From positions 2,232,001-2,296,000 of the forward strand of contig JAKSXM010000272.1 of the NCBI GenBank assembly GCA_022575985.1: a stretch of DNA of 64,000 nt, given 5' to 3'. The notes under the pieces are model-generated. The model searched no databases, was not told the origin of the DNA, and saw nothing but the letters and a program-made list of their open reading frames with translations. Of this stretch, positions 20,145 to 30,049 are shown piece after piece (the first letter of the stretch is position 1; every line of letters starts with the position of its first letter). Made by a program: the position numbers and the translations under genes. This DNA is from Anagrus nilaparvatae (Eukaryota > Arthropoda > Insecta > Hymenoptera > Mymaridae).

Positions 20145-21191
20145 TTCCGCGATACCAAGACAATGCGATATTTTTACTAATATCGATATTGGTATTGAAA
20201 ATATTGTTCTGGGCCATATTGGTCTTGGTATTGCAGAGCTTAATATCGTTTCGGTATTGGTAAATATCGAAATATCGGATTTTGAAATTTAAAATTTTTA
20301 AATGCTGATATTCTTTTTTTTTTAAGATTCGATCAAGGTTTTTAAAGATATCTATAGTAGTAAATATTGTATACAAAAAGAAAAAGAAATCGAAATGCCT
20401 CGCAAAAAACCAAAAGTCGAATCAGAATATTTTTTAGATATAAATTTGATTTACGTCGATTAAAATGATACATTGAACGATGAATGGGGTAATACGAGAT
20501 ACGTGATTATATAACAGCTTTGAGAGTGCCAAGAAATACAGATATCTTGGAATGGTGGCGAAAACATGACAATATATATCCAACGGTGGATATTTTGAAT
20601 GAAAATGCATATTTTTCTTGTAAATTCGATTACACAAAAACTTGAATAAGCTAACTGCTCTAACCAAGTTGTACACCTTCCTTAAAGATTGAGCTACATT
20701 TTATCAAAAGGCAGGGTAGCTCTCTTAGTTTGCTGGCAATTGGCCAAAAACCCAAGCGGACATTTGAAACGTTTCAGAAACATTTTGAAATCGTTTTGTG
20801 CTGTGTGGGTAGCCTCATTAGTTCCGATTGAAAGATTCTTTTCGATTGGCTCCTTAACGATGCCGTCTAAGAGATCAAGATTAAAAGACGAATCTCTAAA
20901 AGAACTCATGTGCATAAATTCTTGGACCAGATCTAAATTGTGTGAAATTTTATGTGAAATATAATGAAATATAATAAATATAATATATACTTGTTTAGAA
21001 ATTATATTTTCTAAATAAAGACATTTAAAAAATTATTTTTTTTATAACCAATACCAATACCAATACCACCAATATATCGACCTCTTTGGTATCGATATCG
21101 TATCGAAAATTCTTCAGTATTGTCTTGGTATTGTCTTGAAAATCGAGACGATATCGATACGATATCGATATTATATCGAAATATCGCGGAA
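20145..21191. mobile_element. Decayed hAT transposon
   Basis: The short inverted ends TTCCGCGATA (20145) and TATCGCGGAA (ending 21191) bound the element. Both subterminal regions (20150-20290 and 21045-21185) are packed with ATATCG/CGATAT and 'ccaatacc' type motifs, as is usual for hAT elements, where they bind transposase. The flanks are TCTATTTA at the left (20132) and an imperfect CTCTAATTTA at the right. The copy of this site at 19455 ('ccatctaaataaatg') lacks the element. The transposase remnant is listed separately. Confidence 0.75.
20487..20961 (+). pseudogene. hAT transposase C-terminal fragment
   Basis: Two broken blocks are seen on the plus strand. The first, about 20525-20600, encodes ILEWWRKHDNIYPTV, matching the LEWW-x-YP motif that precedes the dimerisation domain. 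The second, about 20740-20930, encodes VPIERFFSIGSLTMPSKRSR followed by LKDESLKELMCINSW, the hallmark S/P-x-ERxFS...RSRL region of the hAT C-terminal dimerisation domain. A frameshift or stop lies between them (near 20645). The N-terminal BED finger and the catalytic DDE core are missing, so it cannot be active. It sits centrally between the subterminal repeats of the element. Confidence 0.8.
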
Positions 21192-21199
21192 CTCTAATT

Positions 21200-21695
21200 T
21201 AATTTTAACATATTTTAACCATTTTTTGAGAATAGCTTTTAGCTGCTTTAAATGTAATAATTTTCTGAAAATTTCATAATCATCAGTTAAATTTTACAAT
21301 TACGTATGGTTTTTGAATACTTTTTACTAACCTTAACCAGTTTTTAATATTGCAAACATTGAAAATTTCGTACTTCAACTTTTAAGTATTCCAAAATTTC
21401 TATAGAATTTTTCAATTAACACAATATTTACTTATCAATTATTTGCGCTAAAATAATACTTTTAAGTCTGCAAATTAAAAGTAAATATTGTGTTAAGGGA
21501 AAAATTCCAGAGAAATTTTTGGATCCTTAAAATTTAATGTACGAATATGGGTAAGATTAGTGAAAAGTATACAATAACCGTACTGAATTGTATAATTTAA
21601 CCGATGACTATAAAATTTTAAGAAAATTATGACATTAAAAGAAACTAAGTGTTATTATCAGAAAATAGTTAAAATATGTTAATTTTAAACGCTTA
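21200..21695. repeat. Inverted repeat, arms about 230 bp
   Basis: AACACAATATTTAC at 21418 pairs with GTAAATATTGTGTT at 21481. The pairing continues outward with indels to 'aattttaacatattttaacc' near 21203 and 'ggttaaaatatg..' like sequence near 21672. The symmetry axis is near 21456. It starts directly after the hAT element. Non-coding fold-back. Confidence 0.75.
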
Positions 21696-21907
21696 TTTAG
21701 ATATATATTAATATAGTTATCTTATGCAAATAAACAAATTATTAAATTATCTTAAAAATATATATAAATATACATAACGATCTTATTATAATCAATTCAT
21801 TCAATAAATAAAAATTTTAAAATTATAATTTTTTCCATTTTTAGTTCTCGTACACAAAAATTTTTTTGCTGCGATTTTGTTCTTTTTTTTCTCTTCCCAC
21901 CATCTGT

Positions 21908-22161
21908 GTTGGGCCGTTAATCGTTTCCCATAAACCAGGAATTCCCAGTTAGCGCAAGTCATAAGCTGGCATTAAATACGTCTCTGCCTTGTGTTCACAT
22001 CACCCAACGCTACTAAGGATTGAATGATTTAGTGAGGTTTTCGGACCAGGGCGCAGCAACGTTACCAACTTTACTAGAAAGATGATTAAACTTTATAATT
22101 TAGAGAAAGTAAAAGTAGCAATCAAGTTTCTGTAGATAAACCTGCGGAAAAATCATTAATG
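21908..22161 (+). rRNA. 18S rRNA pseudogene, 3' terminal ~250 nt plus ITS1 junction
   Basis: The sequence follows the last part of eukaryotic SSU rRNA in order: 'aggaattcccagt-agcgc', 'agtcataagctggc', 'attaaatacgtctctgcc', 'gattgaatgatttagtgagg', 'ttttcgga', a stem region with 'gcgcagcaacgtt', 'gatgattaaactt', 'tttagagaaagtaaaagt' and finally 'aacctgcggaaaaatcatta', which corresponds to the conserved 3' end. Many substitutions fall in universally conserved positions (for example the CACACCGCCCG decoding-site helix reads 'cacatcaccca'), so it is a degenerate copy and not a working rRNA. Identity to the consensus is about 80 percent by eye. It probably arose from a transposed or duplicated rDNA fragment. 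Confidence 0.85.
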
Positions 22162-22350
22162 TATAAGATATGTTATGTGCAATCCTCAAAATTTTGCAAT
22201 CCTAGGATTCTATAGAGATTTTTGTTCTATTGTACAAATATGCTTGTACATGCCTAGGATTGTACAAATATCGTTGTGGGATTATTATTGTATAAATATG
22301 CTTGCACATTCTAGGATTGTATGGTTTGTGATGTACAATCCTGAAATTTT
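22157..22350. repeat. Cluster of short 'aggattgtac' repeats
   Basis: The motif AATCCTAGGATT, or its half 'aggattgtac', occurs five or more times with 'aaatatgcttgtacat' between. The start (22157 onward, 'atatgttatgtgcaatcctc') matches, as a reverse complement, the end of the similar cluster at 34215-34312. Probably subterminal repeats of a DNA-transposon family. Confidence 0.55.
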
Positions 22351-22582
22351 CAAAAAATAACCCAATTTAATTGTAAAATAGTTGTAAACATTATACAAAT
22401 AATTTTATATTTATTATATCATTAAATATTATGTCAAACAATTTTCAGAAAAATGTAATTGAATTCCAACAAACTTTTTTGCAACTATAAATAATACTTT
22501 ATGTTTGACTTTACTACTTTTTTATTCTTATAATGATTTTTATTTTGCCTTAACAAAAATACAGGTCACTACTTTTTACATA

Positions 22583-22586
<4 letters not shown>

Positions 22587-22616
<30 letters not shown>

Positions 22617-23058
22617 TATTGAACCAGTAATACAATAAAAATATATTTACAATAGCATATGTTGTACCATGCAGAGATTGTCAAGTTAATCTGTACGCAT
22701 GTGCTGGTACTTGTTTAGAAAGAAAAAAGAGTTATAAAAGTATAAAATATAATAAAAGAGAAAAATAAAAAAAAAGTACATAATTTTTTTTAATTAAGTC
22801 AACTTGAAACAGTGGTTATTTTATGTAATTTTAATTACAGTAGATATTTATGAAATTTTCAAATATGATATCATTGATATATTTTGAATAAATAAATAAG
22901 ATATATATTTCTAGTTATAATTTGCTCAATGCTAATAGGGAAATTTTAGAAATTTAGTTTGATAAATTGAAAATTTAGAAGTTGTTGTTAGAAATTTAAA
23001 GAAAGAATAAATTGTTTAATTTTATTTTTAGTTACTTTTTTATTTGAATTTAAGGTTC
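22587..23058 (-). other. LINE B 3' UTR and microsatellite tail
   Basis: About 440 bp of AT-rich untranslated sequence ends with TTCAATAA and then an (AAT)n tract on the minus strand (22587-22620). Simple-repeat tails in place of poly(A) are used as 3' ends by CR1/L2-type LINEs. Confidence 0.65.
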
Positions 23059-23672
23059 TTAATTGTTTGGGGAGTATTTATGATTTTTAGTGCCAATGGT
23101 TTTGTTAATTTTTAAGTATTTATTTTTATATCTGGTTATACTAGTGCTATTCAAAAAATTTGTTTTAAGTTTATGATATTGAATTAAAATTGAATTTAGT
23201 ATAAAAGCTTGTTTGATTGTTAGGACATTATTATAATCAACATTAATGATTTTTAATAACCTATTCTGTATACTGTTCAGTGATTTTAAGACATTATTGT
23301 AGGCACCACCCCAAGCCTCAATACCATAAAATGCAATATTTTGAAAAAGTGCATAATATATTTGCATTAATATATTTTTATTTACATAAAGAGACATTTT
23401 ACTAAGCACAAATAACAAGTAACTAGTTTTTTTATTATGGAGTCTATGTGGTAATCCCACTTCAGGTGTGGGTCAAAAATTACATCCAAGTATTTAACTT
23501 TTTCTACTCTGGTTAATTTATAATCATCAATGAAAACATCTATGTTTTTGGGTATACTATTAGTATAGGAACCATACGCCATGAAAACTGTTTTCTCCTT
23601 ATTTAGTGATAGATAATTTTGATTCAGCCACGTATAGATTTTATTAAGATATTCAGACATTTTTTTGTGCAT
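23059..23672 (-). pseudogene. LINE B RT thumb and C-terminal region
   Basis: Two overlapping frames continue the protein. LNQNYLSLNKEKTVFMAYGS and KVKYLDVIFDPHLKWDYHID (23660-23400) match the post-motif-C LGV-x-DxxLxW region. IAFYGIEAWGGAYNNVLKSL with IQNRLLKII (23380-23190) matches the 'YG...W...Q.R..R' C-terminal part. A frameshift near 23440 joins them. The stop is at about 23059. Confidence 0.8.
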
Positions 23673-24724
23673 TTATCCAATTTTTATCACAACTTACAAT
23701 TGCAGTATCATCTGCGTAAGAAAAAATACAGTCCGCAGGGAGCATGTGAAAGATGTCATTGATGTAAAGAATGAACAGCAGTGGACCTAGTATTGACACT
23801 TGGGGTACACCAATTGAGACATTTCGGAAATCACTCAGTACATAATTTAATTTCACTCTTTGCTTACTATGTGATAAATAATTCTCTAACAATTCCAGAG
23901 GCCCACCTCTCACACAATATCTGTAAAGTTTTAATAGCAGGATTTTGTGGTTTACTGTATCGAAAGCCTTTGCTAAGTCCAAAAAAGTGATAATTGTGGG
24001 AAGTTTATTATCTATATTTCTATAGATCAAATCACTGACTTTAGCAAGGGCTTCCTTAGTACCTATATTTCTTAGAAATCCAAATTGGTTTTTGGATATT
24101 ATATCATTTTCTGTTAAAAATTTTATTAGCCGATTGTGTATTAACTTCTCAAAAACCTTTGCCAGATTGGATATGAGAGAAATAGGTCTATAGTTAGTTG
24201 TTAGATGTTTATTGCCTTGTTTGAATATTGGTACTATATCAGCAGACTTAAGACAGTTTGGCCATGTATTATATAAGATACATAGGTTAGAAATATAATT
24301 TAAAGGAGCACTAATAAAAGACGAAATTTTTTTAATACGTTTTATGCTAATATTGTCAATTCCACCTGCTTTTTCAGGCATAGAATGTATGGTTTTAGTG
24401 ATTTCAGGAACATTAGTAGGATTAATATAGAAAGTTTTAGGGTTATTTACAGTGAGATTATTTTCTGAATTATTATTGTTCTTAATTTTTGAGGCTAGTT
24501 TGAGGCCAATGTTACTATAAAATTCATTAAACTCATTAGCAATAGCATATTTGTTATGTATAATACGATTATTATTTGTGCTTAAATAATGTATGTCAAA
24601 GGCTTTAGGAGTTGATTTTTTAATTTTAGAATTTATGAACTTCCAAAGCCTTCGAGCATTGTTAAGTTTGCTCTTGATTTGTTCATTATTATATTTAAGT
24701 TTAGCTTTAAAAACAACTTTTTTT
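23653..24724 (-). pseudogene. LINE B reverse transcriptase
   Basis: A clean frame of about 355 codons holds the RT fingers and palm: PIFKQGNKHLTTNYRPISLI, then FGFLRNIGTKEAL, then FLDLAKAFDTVNH (motif A, catalytic Asp), then GVPQVSILGPLLFILYINDI (motif B, with Val where Gly is usual) and finally SYADDTAIV (motif C, catalytic pair intact). The earliest part (24720-24390) is the linker after the endonuclease. A frameshift at about 23.66 kb separates it from the thumb region. Confidence 0.88.
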
Positions 24725-25531
24725 TAGATTTTTGAATATGAAAAATATTTATCTTTAGCTAAAAGATCACAAATTTTTTTTTTATAGTTAAGATAAAGTT
24801 TATTTTTAATCATAGAAGATTTGATTTTACCATAGGTAATCCATGCATTTTTTTTATGCTTATAAGTCTTACGATTTATAGTAGATCTTTTAGTTAAATC
24901 TTGCAATACTGTAATTAGATTCTCCAAAGCAGAATTATGATCAGTTACTTTTGATACTGATTGCCAATCCAAACTCGTTCCAAGATTCATTAATTTTTTA
25001 TAATTAATTGAATTAGTGAAGGTTACATTATTAGGCACTGGTTTTTCAAATTTTATATTTATAAAAATAGGAAAATGATCTGTAAAAATTTCTGTGCATT
25101 TAAAAGAAAGAATTTGATTAAAATCAGTAGTTTTAATAAAAGCATTATCAATGCAGGTGCCACCTAAGGTGTTCAAATTATTAGGTCTAGTTATTTTGTT
25201 AAAGTAGGGAACATATTCATTTTCAAGAAAATTATTAACAAATTCTTCTCTATTGATATCACCATTAATTAAATCAATATTAAAATCTCCCATAATGATA
25301 TGACTCTTAATTTTTTTATTAGTATCTAAGAATTTGTTAATTGCTGAAATGTATGGCTCAACCTTTAGTTTATGGCATCTGTATGTAGATTTAATCTTTA
25401 GATTAATATTTTTAAATTTAATTGTTACACTTAAAAATTTAATTTTATCAATTATTTCTATGCAGGAATTGTGTTGGATTTTTTTGTTAACAAAAATTAC
25501 TGTGCCATCTGCTTTGTTAATTTTTGAGTCA
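24724..25531 (-). pseudogene. LINE B endonuclease, C-terminal part
   Basis: The open frame continues the endonuclease beyond the Helitron: KADGTVIFVNKK, then the catalytic-loop motif IIMGDFNIDLINGD, then GGTCIDNAFIK and finally FTDHFPIFINI, the conserved D-H pair near the C-terminus. About 100 residues of linker follow. The frame ends at a stop near 24727 that lies in a run of eight A's, where a one-base slip would reconnect it to the reverse-transcriptase frame. Confidence 0.85.
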
Positions 25532-25660
25532 TCTTATTACCTAAAACTCATGATCCCCTCTTTTCTCATCGAATTATTCGTGATTTGATTGGTCGCGCTG
25601 ATTTTGTCATGCGCGTGATTTATACCAGAAGTTCTGCGGTCACATCGCTCGCGCGTTATT

Positions 25661-26732
25661 TAATTTTTATTAGTTTTTAAAAATTTTGAATTATAACATA
25701 TTTAAAAAAAATAAATAAATAATTTTCTTATTTTACTATACATTCTACTAAAAATTTTGTCATCGATTTTATCTGTAATTAATCGATTCATTTAAGCTTT
25801 GCAGTATATTTGCGCGCTGCATATAAATTTCTTATACAATTTTAAATATTACTTTTTGAATTTATTATTATAAATTGTAAAAATAATTACATATATAAAT
25901 AATTAAATAATTACAATAAACTATAATAAAACACTACATCTGTCAGTAGATGCGACATACCTAAACTCATTCGAGTATTTTGTCATCTTATTGTAAAATT
26001 TCGTCGTTAAGTACAAAAAAAAATTATTTTGAGAGACAAAAAGAGTTCTGGCCCGAGGTGCGTAGCACCGAGGGACAGTAATCAATATTTGCATTCAGAT
26101 GCAATATTTAATATTTTTTTCTTGAGATAAATTTTGAGAATAAAAATAATATTGCGGTTTATATTTATTTTTATATGATAATATATGAAAACTCATTGGT
26201 GTATTTCGTCATCCAATTGCAAAATTTCGCCGTCCAGGACAATAGAAAAATTTATTTTGAGGGATAGTAAATTAGTAATTGCATTCAGATACGATATTAA
26301 ATATTTTTTCTTGAGGTACATTTCTGTCTCTAAAAAACTCATGAGACATAATTTTTCATCTAATTTTTACGAGTTATTATTGCAATATTATGGGTTGCGC
26401 GTATTTTTTCATTATTTATTTCATTAGTTCTAATTTTTGTTATCTTTTAAATACTTAATTATTAATAAAATTTTGTGTAAAAAATACGGAAATAAGAAAT
26501 ATAATAATTATTTTATTATACAATCTCCTAAAAATTTCGTCATCTTAATCTAATTGCCCGTCTCATTGATGCTCTGTAGTGTTAGCGGCGCACTGTATAC
26601 AAATCTGTAGATAATTTTAAATATTAATTCTTTAATTTATAATAATATAAATTGTAAAAATAATTATAAATAATGAAAAATGTTTAAACTAATAAAAAAT
26701 TAATTATATTCGTAGATGCAACACATAACATA
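25661..26732. repeat. Internal tandem duplication in the Helitron
   Basis: Two long units align. Each contains 'tactaaaaattttgtcatc' or 'cctaaaaatttcgtcatct', 'ttttaaatattaattcttt' or similar, 'aaattgtaaaaataatta', 'agtagatgcgacata' and then 'aaaactcattggtgtattt' or similar with 'aaaatttcgccgtccag'. The same last block recurs after the nested element (28073 onward). Confidence 0.7.
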
Positions 26733-27159
26733 TTGAGACGGTTACCATATAACCCCTACATTTAATAAAAAAATATACTATAAACAAAAAGATGTTTATG
26801 TAGTAACCCTCTCACGGCACCCATACCAATATAAAGTTATAAATAAGTGAGAGAATCTCGCGCATACAATATAGTCAGCTGATGCGCGCGCTCCTCTCTA
26901 TAGAAATAACATTAGATACATATATAGTACAAAGTATTACTTTTTTATTTTTTTTTTATTAATTAAAAATTAATTAATTTGTTTAAATAAATATATTAGA
27001 ATTAAGTATAAAGAATAGTGAATCGTGTGATATTAACTATTAATAAACAAACATATAGGAAGGGTAAGAAACCCAGCTCCAAAATTATTATATTTTCTTT
27101 TCTTTTTTAATAGTATGTCGCGCAATCTCTTATACATTGTAAAGATAGGCACGACAAAC

Positions 27160-27210
27160 TATAAATAGCGAACGATTTCTACAATCGTCCTGATTTGCTC
27201 TGTGTTCATT
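27160..27210 (+). promoter_or_regulatory. Possible core promoter (TATA box)
   Basis: TATAAATA at 27160-27167 is followed about 40 bp later by TTCATTG, which resembles an arthropod initiator. It lies directly upstream of the GC-richer tandem repeat. The spacing is longer than the usual 25-30 bp, so this is only suggestive. Confidence 0.25.
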
Positions 27211-27238
27211 GCACAAGCAAGTTATCTAGTGACCGCTT

Positions 27239-27570
27239 GGTATTCCACGGCTCCTCTAGGTAATTCTGCCTCTTGGTAAAGTACGGGTTGGGACTACGTC
27301 AAGCTGGCATTCCTCTCGATATAGTCTATCCACTCATACTCCCAAGCAGTACAATTCTTAGAGTTGGTATTCCACTCTAGGAGTTCTCATCGTGAAGAAG
27401 ACGGGTTGGGACAACGTCGAGCTGGTATCCCTCTCGATTTTGTCAATCCACTCACATTCTTCAGGTGGTGCTTTCTGGGGTTGGAAGTCCACTCCAGGAA
27501 CTTCTTAATGGTAGATCTCAAGCTGGGACATCTCAGGGTTGGTAGTCCACCCTAAGCGGTCAATCCACTT
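27239..27570. repeat. GC-richer ~120 bp tandem repeat, about 2.7 units
   Basis: Units start at GGTATTCCAC (27239), GGTATTCCAC (27365) and GGAAGTCCAC (27483). Each carries 'acgggttgggac-acgtc', 'agctgg-atccctctcgat' and 'tc-atccactcac-ttc', or remnants of these. The composition is far less AT-rich than anything nearby. There is no sustained open frame (the 63-codon frame at 27364-27555 has no recognisable domain), so a captured non-coding sequence or an untranslated region is likelier than a gene. Confidence 0.75.
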
Positions 27571-28381
27571 GAATCTCCCTTGTAACGCATGTATTTAGTG
27601 GCTTTGGCTGTTGGCTTCGCTTTTATACATTTTTTTTTATATATTTAGTTTATTTTGCACTTGCTTAGTAATTATCTTTTGCATTATATTTTTTTTTATT
27701 ATTTTATAAATAATTTAATTTGTATCTCTGCTTATATAATATTTTGCATTATATACATTTTGCTTGCTTAAAGTTTGCATTATAAATAATTTGTAATTAT
27801 TACTTACTCTTTTGATAAATTTTATTTTATAGAAAAATTGCTTGTATGCAAAACAATCAAAGAAATTTATTTTTTGTTTAATTATTATTATAAATCAATG
27901 ACAAAGTGTAAACACAACGTAGACTTTTATATTCAATAAACTTTATTATTTTCGTTATTTTTCATAAATAATTAAGTGTACTTATTTATACCTAGTCCAT
28001 CTACAGTGTATCCTATAGTCAGTGTACGAAAAGAACCTCGACTATTCACCCCCCTGGGTGACCGTCTCAATATGAAAATTAATTCGTGTATTTCGTCATC
28101 GTATTTAAAAATTTCGCCGTCCAGAAAAAAAGAAAAATTTATTTTGAGGGATGAAAAGGGTTCTGGCAATAATGCAATATTTTTTTCTTGAAATAAATTT
28201 TAAAAATAAAAATAATAATGGTTTATTAGAATTATGAAAAAAGTTCATTATTTGAAATTGACATCTCACTGTACAGTTGTTTTTATTTATGAATTAAACC
28301 ACATAGTTTTATTTCCATTAAACATGAAATATAATCTGAGGGGGTTGGCACGCTTCAGCGCGCAGGGGGCTTGCCCCCTAG

Positions 28382-28560
28382 TTATAATAAATAGGGTAAT
28401 TTTCAAGATTATGATATTGAGGACAAGGTAGATTTCACGTCTCAGAGCAAATTAATACAGAAGGAGGATTACTAAACTTACTTAAATAGATTTCCAAATT
28501 TTCAAAATTAGCATTGAGGCTTCTTATATTTAAATGTTAAATGCAAAAATCATTATCATT
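28382..28560 (-). pseudogene. LINE B endonuclease, N-terminal part
   Basis: The minus strand encodes HLNIRSLNANFENLEIYLSK followed by FSNPPSVLICSET. This is the N-R-S-L ... E-T start of the apurinic-like endonuclease (the Glu of the SET motif binds metal). A TGA codon replaces the Trp that usually follows SET. The segment stops exactly at the Helitron boundary (28382) and resumes at 25531. Confidence 0.8.
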
Positions 28561-29922
28561 AATCTGACTAGTAAGTGATTTTAATTCTATATATTTAGTT
28601 TCTATAATATGACTAGAGAAGTCGTCTTCTTCATTAAGATCTTCATCATTGTGTAAATTATTGTAAACATCGTCTATACGTTCATTTGTATAAATGTTCA
28701 CTTTATCACTTTGATCTATCATGATTGTACAGACTGTGAAATGCCATTACTCCGATCATATTCTTTGCCTTTAGAATTATTTTTGTTAGTTGTTACTTTT
28801 GGTTTGTGAATATTTTTGCTATTATTATCAGTATTAATATTTACTTTAAATGTACCCAAATACTTAGGAATATCTGGTTTTATCTGATAGTTTATATTAT
28901 AAATTATGTTAGTCACTTTTTTTTAAAGAGATTCACATTTCATTATATCATTTAACAAATGATTTGTGTCAAGTGTATTGTTGTAAGTATTGTTGTTATG
29001 TACAAAGTTACTACACTTCCAGTTATTCTTATTTGCTTTGCAGTTAATGTAATCATGCTCTCCTGAACAGAGGACACACACTGTTTTATTTGTAAACTTT
29101 TTATAACTATGACCGAATCTGCCACATTTTTTACAAGGCAACACATCAAAGTAATCAAAAGCATTACATTTTTGAGCACCAATAAATACTGAGTAGTTAT
29201 TATTACGTATATGTAAGTTTAGGTCAGGGGTTTCAATTATTGCACTAGTTGTGTTTTTTTAGTTTTATAAGTGTGAAATATCTTACATTTGTTATTGTAT
29301 CCTTGAAAATTTCTTCTGTTGTCATTTTCAATTTCATCTGTGCACATATTATTTGACATGCCAACAACTTTGATTTTTGGGTTTAAAAGTTCTTCAACCT
29401 TAACTGCGAAGTTATCACCCAAAATTTTAGAAAGATTGTCCTTAGTTTTTTCTATGTCATAAATATGGCAACATTATAGGATACTGTATTTTTCTTATGA
29501 TTTTTTTTCAGGTTGGTTATTGGCACTAGTATTTTTTCTTGAATTTTATTTTTTATCATCGCATGTATTTCATTAACTGTTAAATTATCATTAGAAGATA
29601 TAACTATATTCGGTGTCTTTTCTGTTATTTGGTGTTTATCGCTATTATTATTATTATTATTATTATTTATTTTATTATTTACAATGTCAGCATAAGTGAT
29701 GTTATTTATTTGTTTCTTATTGCCTTCTAAGTTACTATTCTCACTATTTACAGTTTTTAATTTGTCTTCTAAATTCATTATTTTTTCAGATTTTAGTTTA
29801 TTATTTAATTTTAGTGAGTCATTTAAGTTTTTTAATAAATTATTTTCTGTTAATAGGTTATTATCTATATTTTTCATACTGGTTCTAAGGGTCAATAGAA
29901 TTTTTACAATAGTCAATAAGTT
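28560..29922 (-). pseudogene. LINE B ORF1 (gag-like nucleic-acid-binding protein)
   Basis: The frame-broken ORF1 product starts with a Leu/Lys/Asn-rich coiled-coil region (29916-29452, with heptad-like LKNLNDSLKLNNKLKSEKIM and a poly-Asn run). It continues through a middle region (29422-29237). The Cys/His segment at 29132-29025 follows: CKKCGRFGHSYKKF (last Cys replaced by Lys) and then CVLCSGEHDYINC (C-x2-C-x3-H-x4-C). After two more frames it ends near 28560. Such proteins coat LINE RNA. The first knuckle is damaged, and at least three frameshifts are present. Confidence 0.7.
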
Positions 29923-30049
29923 TAATAATATAATATGAATAAAAAAAAATTTTTAGTAAATTAATAACAATTTGTTAATTATTCAGTGAACATATGTATT
30001 GGTATGTATGTACAAAGTAGTCAGTAACTCAATATTGATATTATTAAAT

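Larger units (their letters stand above)
17400..21905. mobile_element. Composite region bounded by inverted repeats
   Basis: About 17415-17650 and 21760-21905 are imperfect reverse complements. The left has 'tttgtgtacaagacc', 'aatggattaaaaaaaattac' and 'tttattgaataaattattta'; the right has the complements of 'tttgtgtacgagaac', 'aatggaaaaaattataattt' and 'tttattgaatgaattgatta'. Between them lie a satellite, a MITE, a hAT remnant and a fold-back. It may be one large element filled by later insertions, or two copies of one repeat family in opposite orientation. The second reading is at least as likely. Confidence 0.4.
26733..28070. mobile_element. 1,338 bp TA-flanked inverted-terminal-repeat element nested in the Helitron
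   Basis: The ends TTGAGACGGTTACC (26733) and GGTGACCGTCTCAA (ending 28070) are inverted repeats. TA lies on each side (26731-26732 and 28071-28072). Joining the flanks gives a sequence that aligns with the uninterrupted paralogous unit at 25945-25990 ('agtagatgcgacatacctaa', 'actcattcgagtattttgtc'), so the insertion is confirmed internally. TA duplication suggests a Tc1/mariner-type mobiliser. No transposase is present. The interior has a GC-richer tandem repeat (27239-27570) with a TATAAATA box 80 bp upstream. Confidence 0.8.
25532..28381 (+). mobile_element. 2,850 bp non-autonomous Helitron, boundaries exact
   Basis: The element begins TCTTATTACC (25532) and ends with the hairpin GGGGGCTTGCCCCC running into CTAG (28378-28381). 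The host A (25531) and T (28382) flank it, matching Helitron rules (5' TC, 3' hairpin plus CTRR, insertion between A and T, no target duplication). Removing it puts codons Tyr-Tyr-Asn-Asp-Ser of the LINE B endonuclease back in frame. There is no Rep/helicase gene, so it is non-autonomous. Its body is built from internal duplications (25661-25960 resembles 26424-26720; 25965-26180 resembles 26187-26330 and 28073-28230) and carries a nested TA-flanked element. The 3' end matches that at 61567. Confidence 0.9.
22587..29938 (-). mobile_element. LINE B: nearly full-length CR1/Jockey-like non-LTR retrotransposon, split by a Helitron
   Basis: On the minus strand, read from 29938 downward, are ORF1 (coiled coil plus zinc knuckle), the endonuclease, the reverse transcriptase and a C-terminal region, then a 3' UTR ending in an (AAT)n tail at 22587-22620. 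The microsatellite tail is typical of CR1/L2-like groups. A Helitron (25532-28381) interrupts the endonuclease; without it the LINE is about 4.5 kb. Frameshifts at 23.67 kb, 24.73 kb and several in ORF1, plus a stop in the endonuclease, show it is inactive. Its 5' end directly meets the 3' end of LINE C. Clade assignment is tentative. Confidence 0.85.

Noticed and set aside
17400..21905. Single 4.5 kb DNA transposon
   Set aside because: The inverted ends are only moderately similar and the interior is a mix of unrelated insertions and satellite; kept only as a low-confidence composite.
25334..25588. 84-codon plus-strand frame
   Set aside because: Antisense to LINE B endonuclease and crosses the Helitron boundary.
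27364..27555. 63-codon frame in the GC-richer repeat
   Set aside because: The frame does not persist with the same reading in all repeat units and has no recognisable domain.
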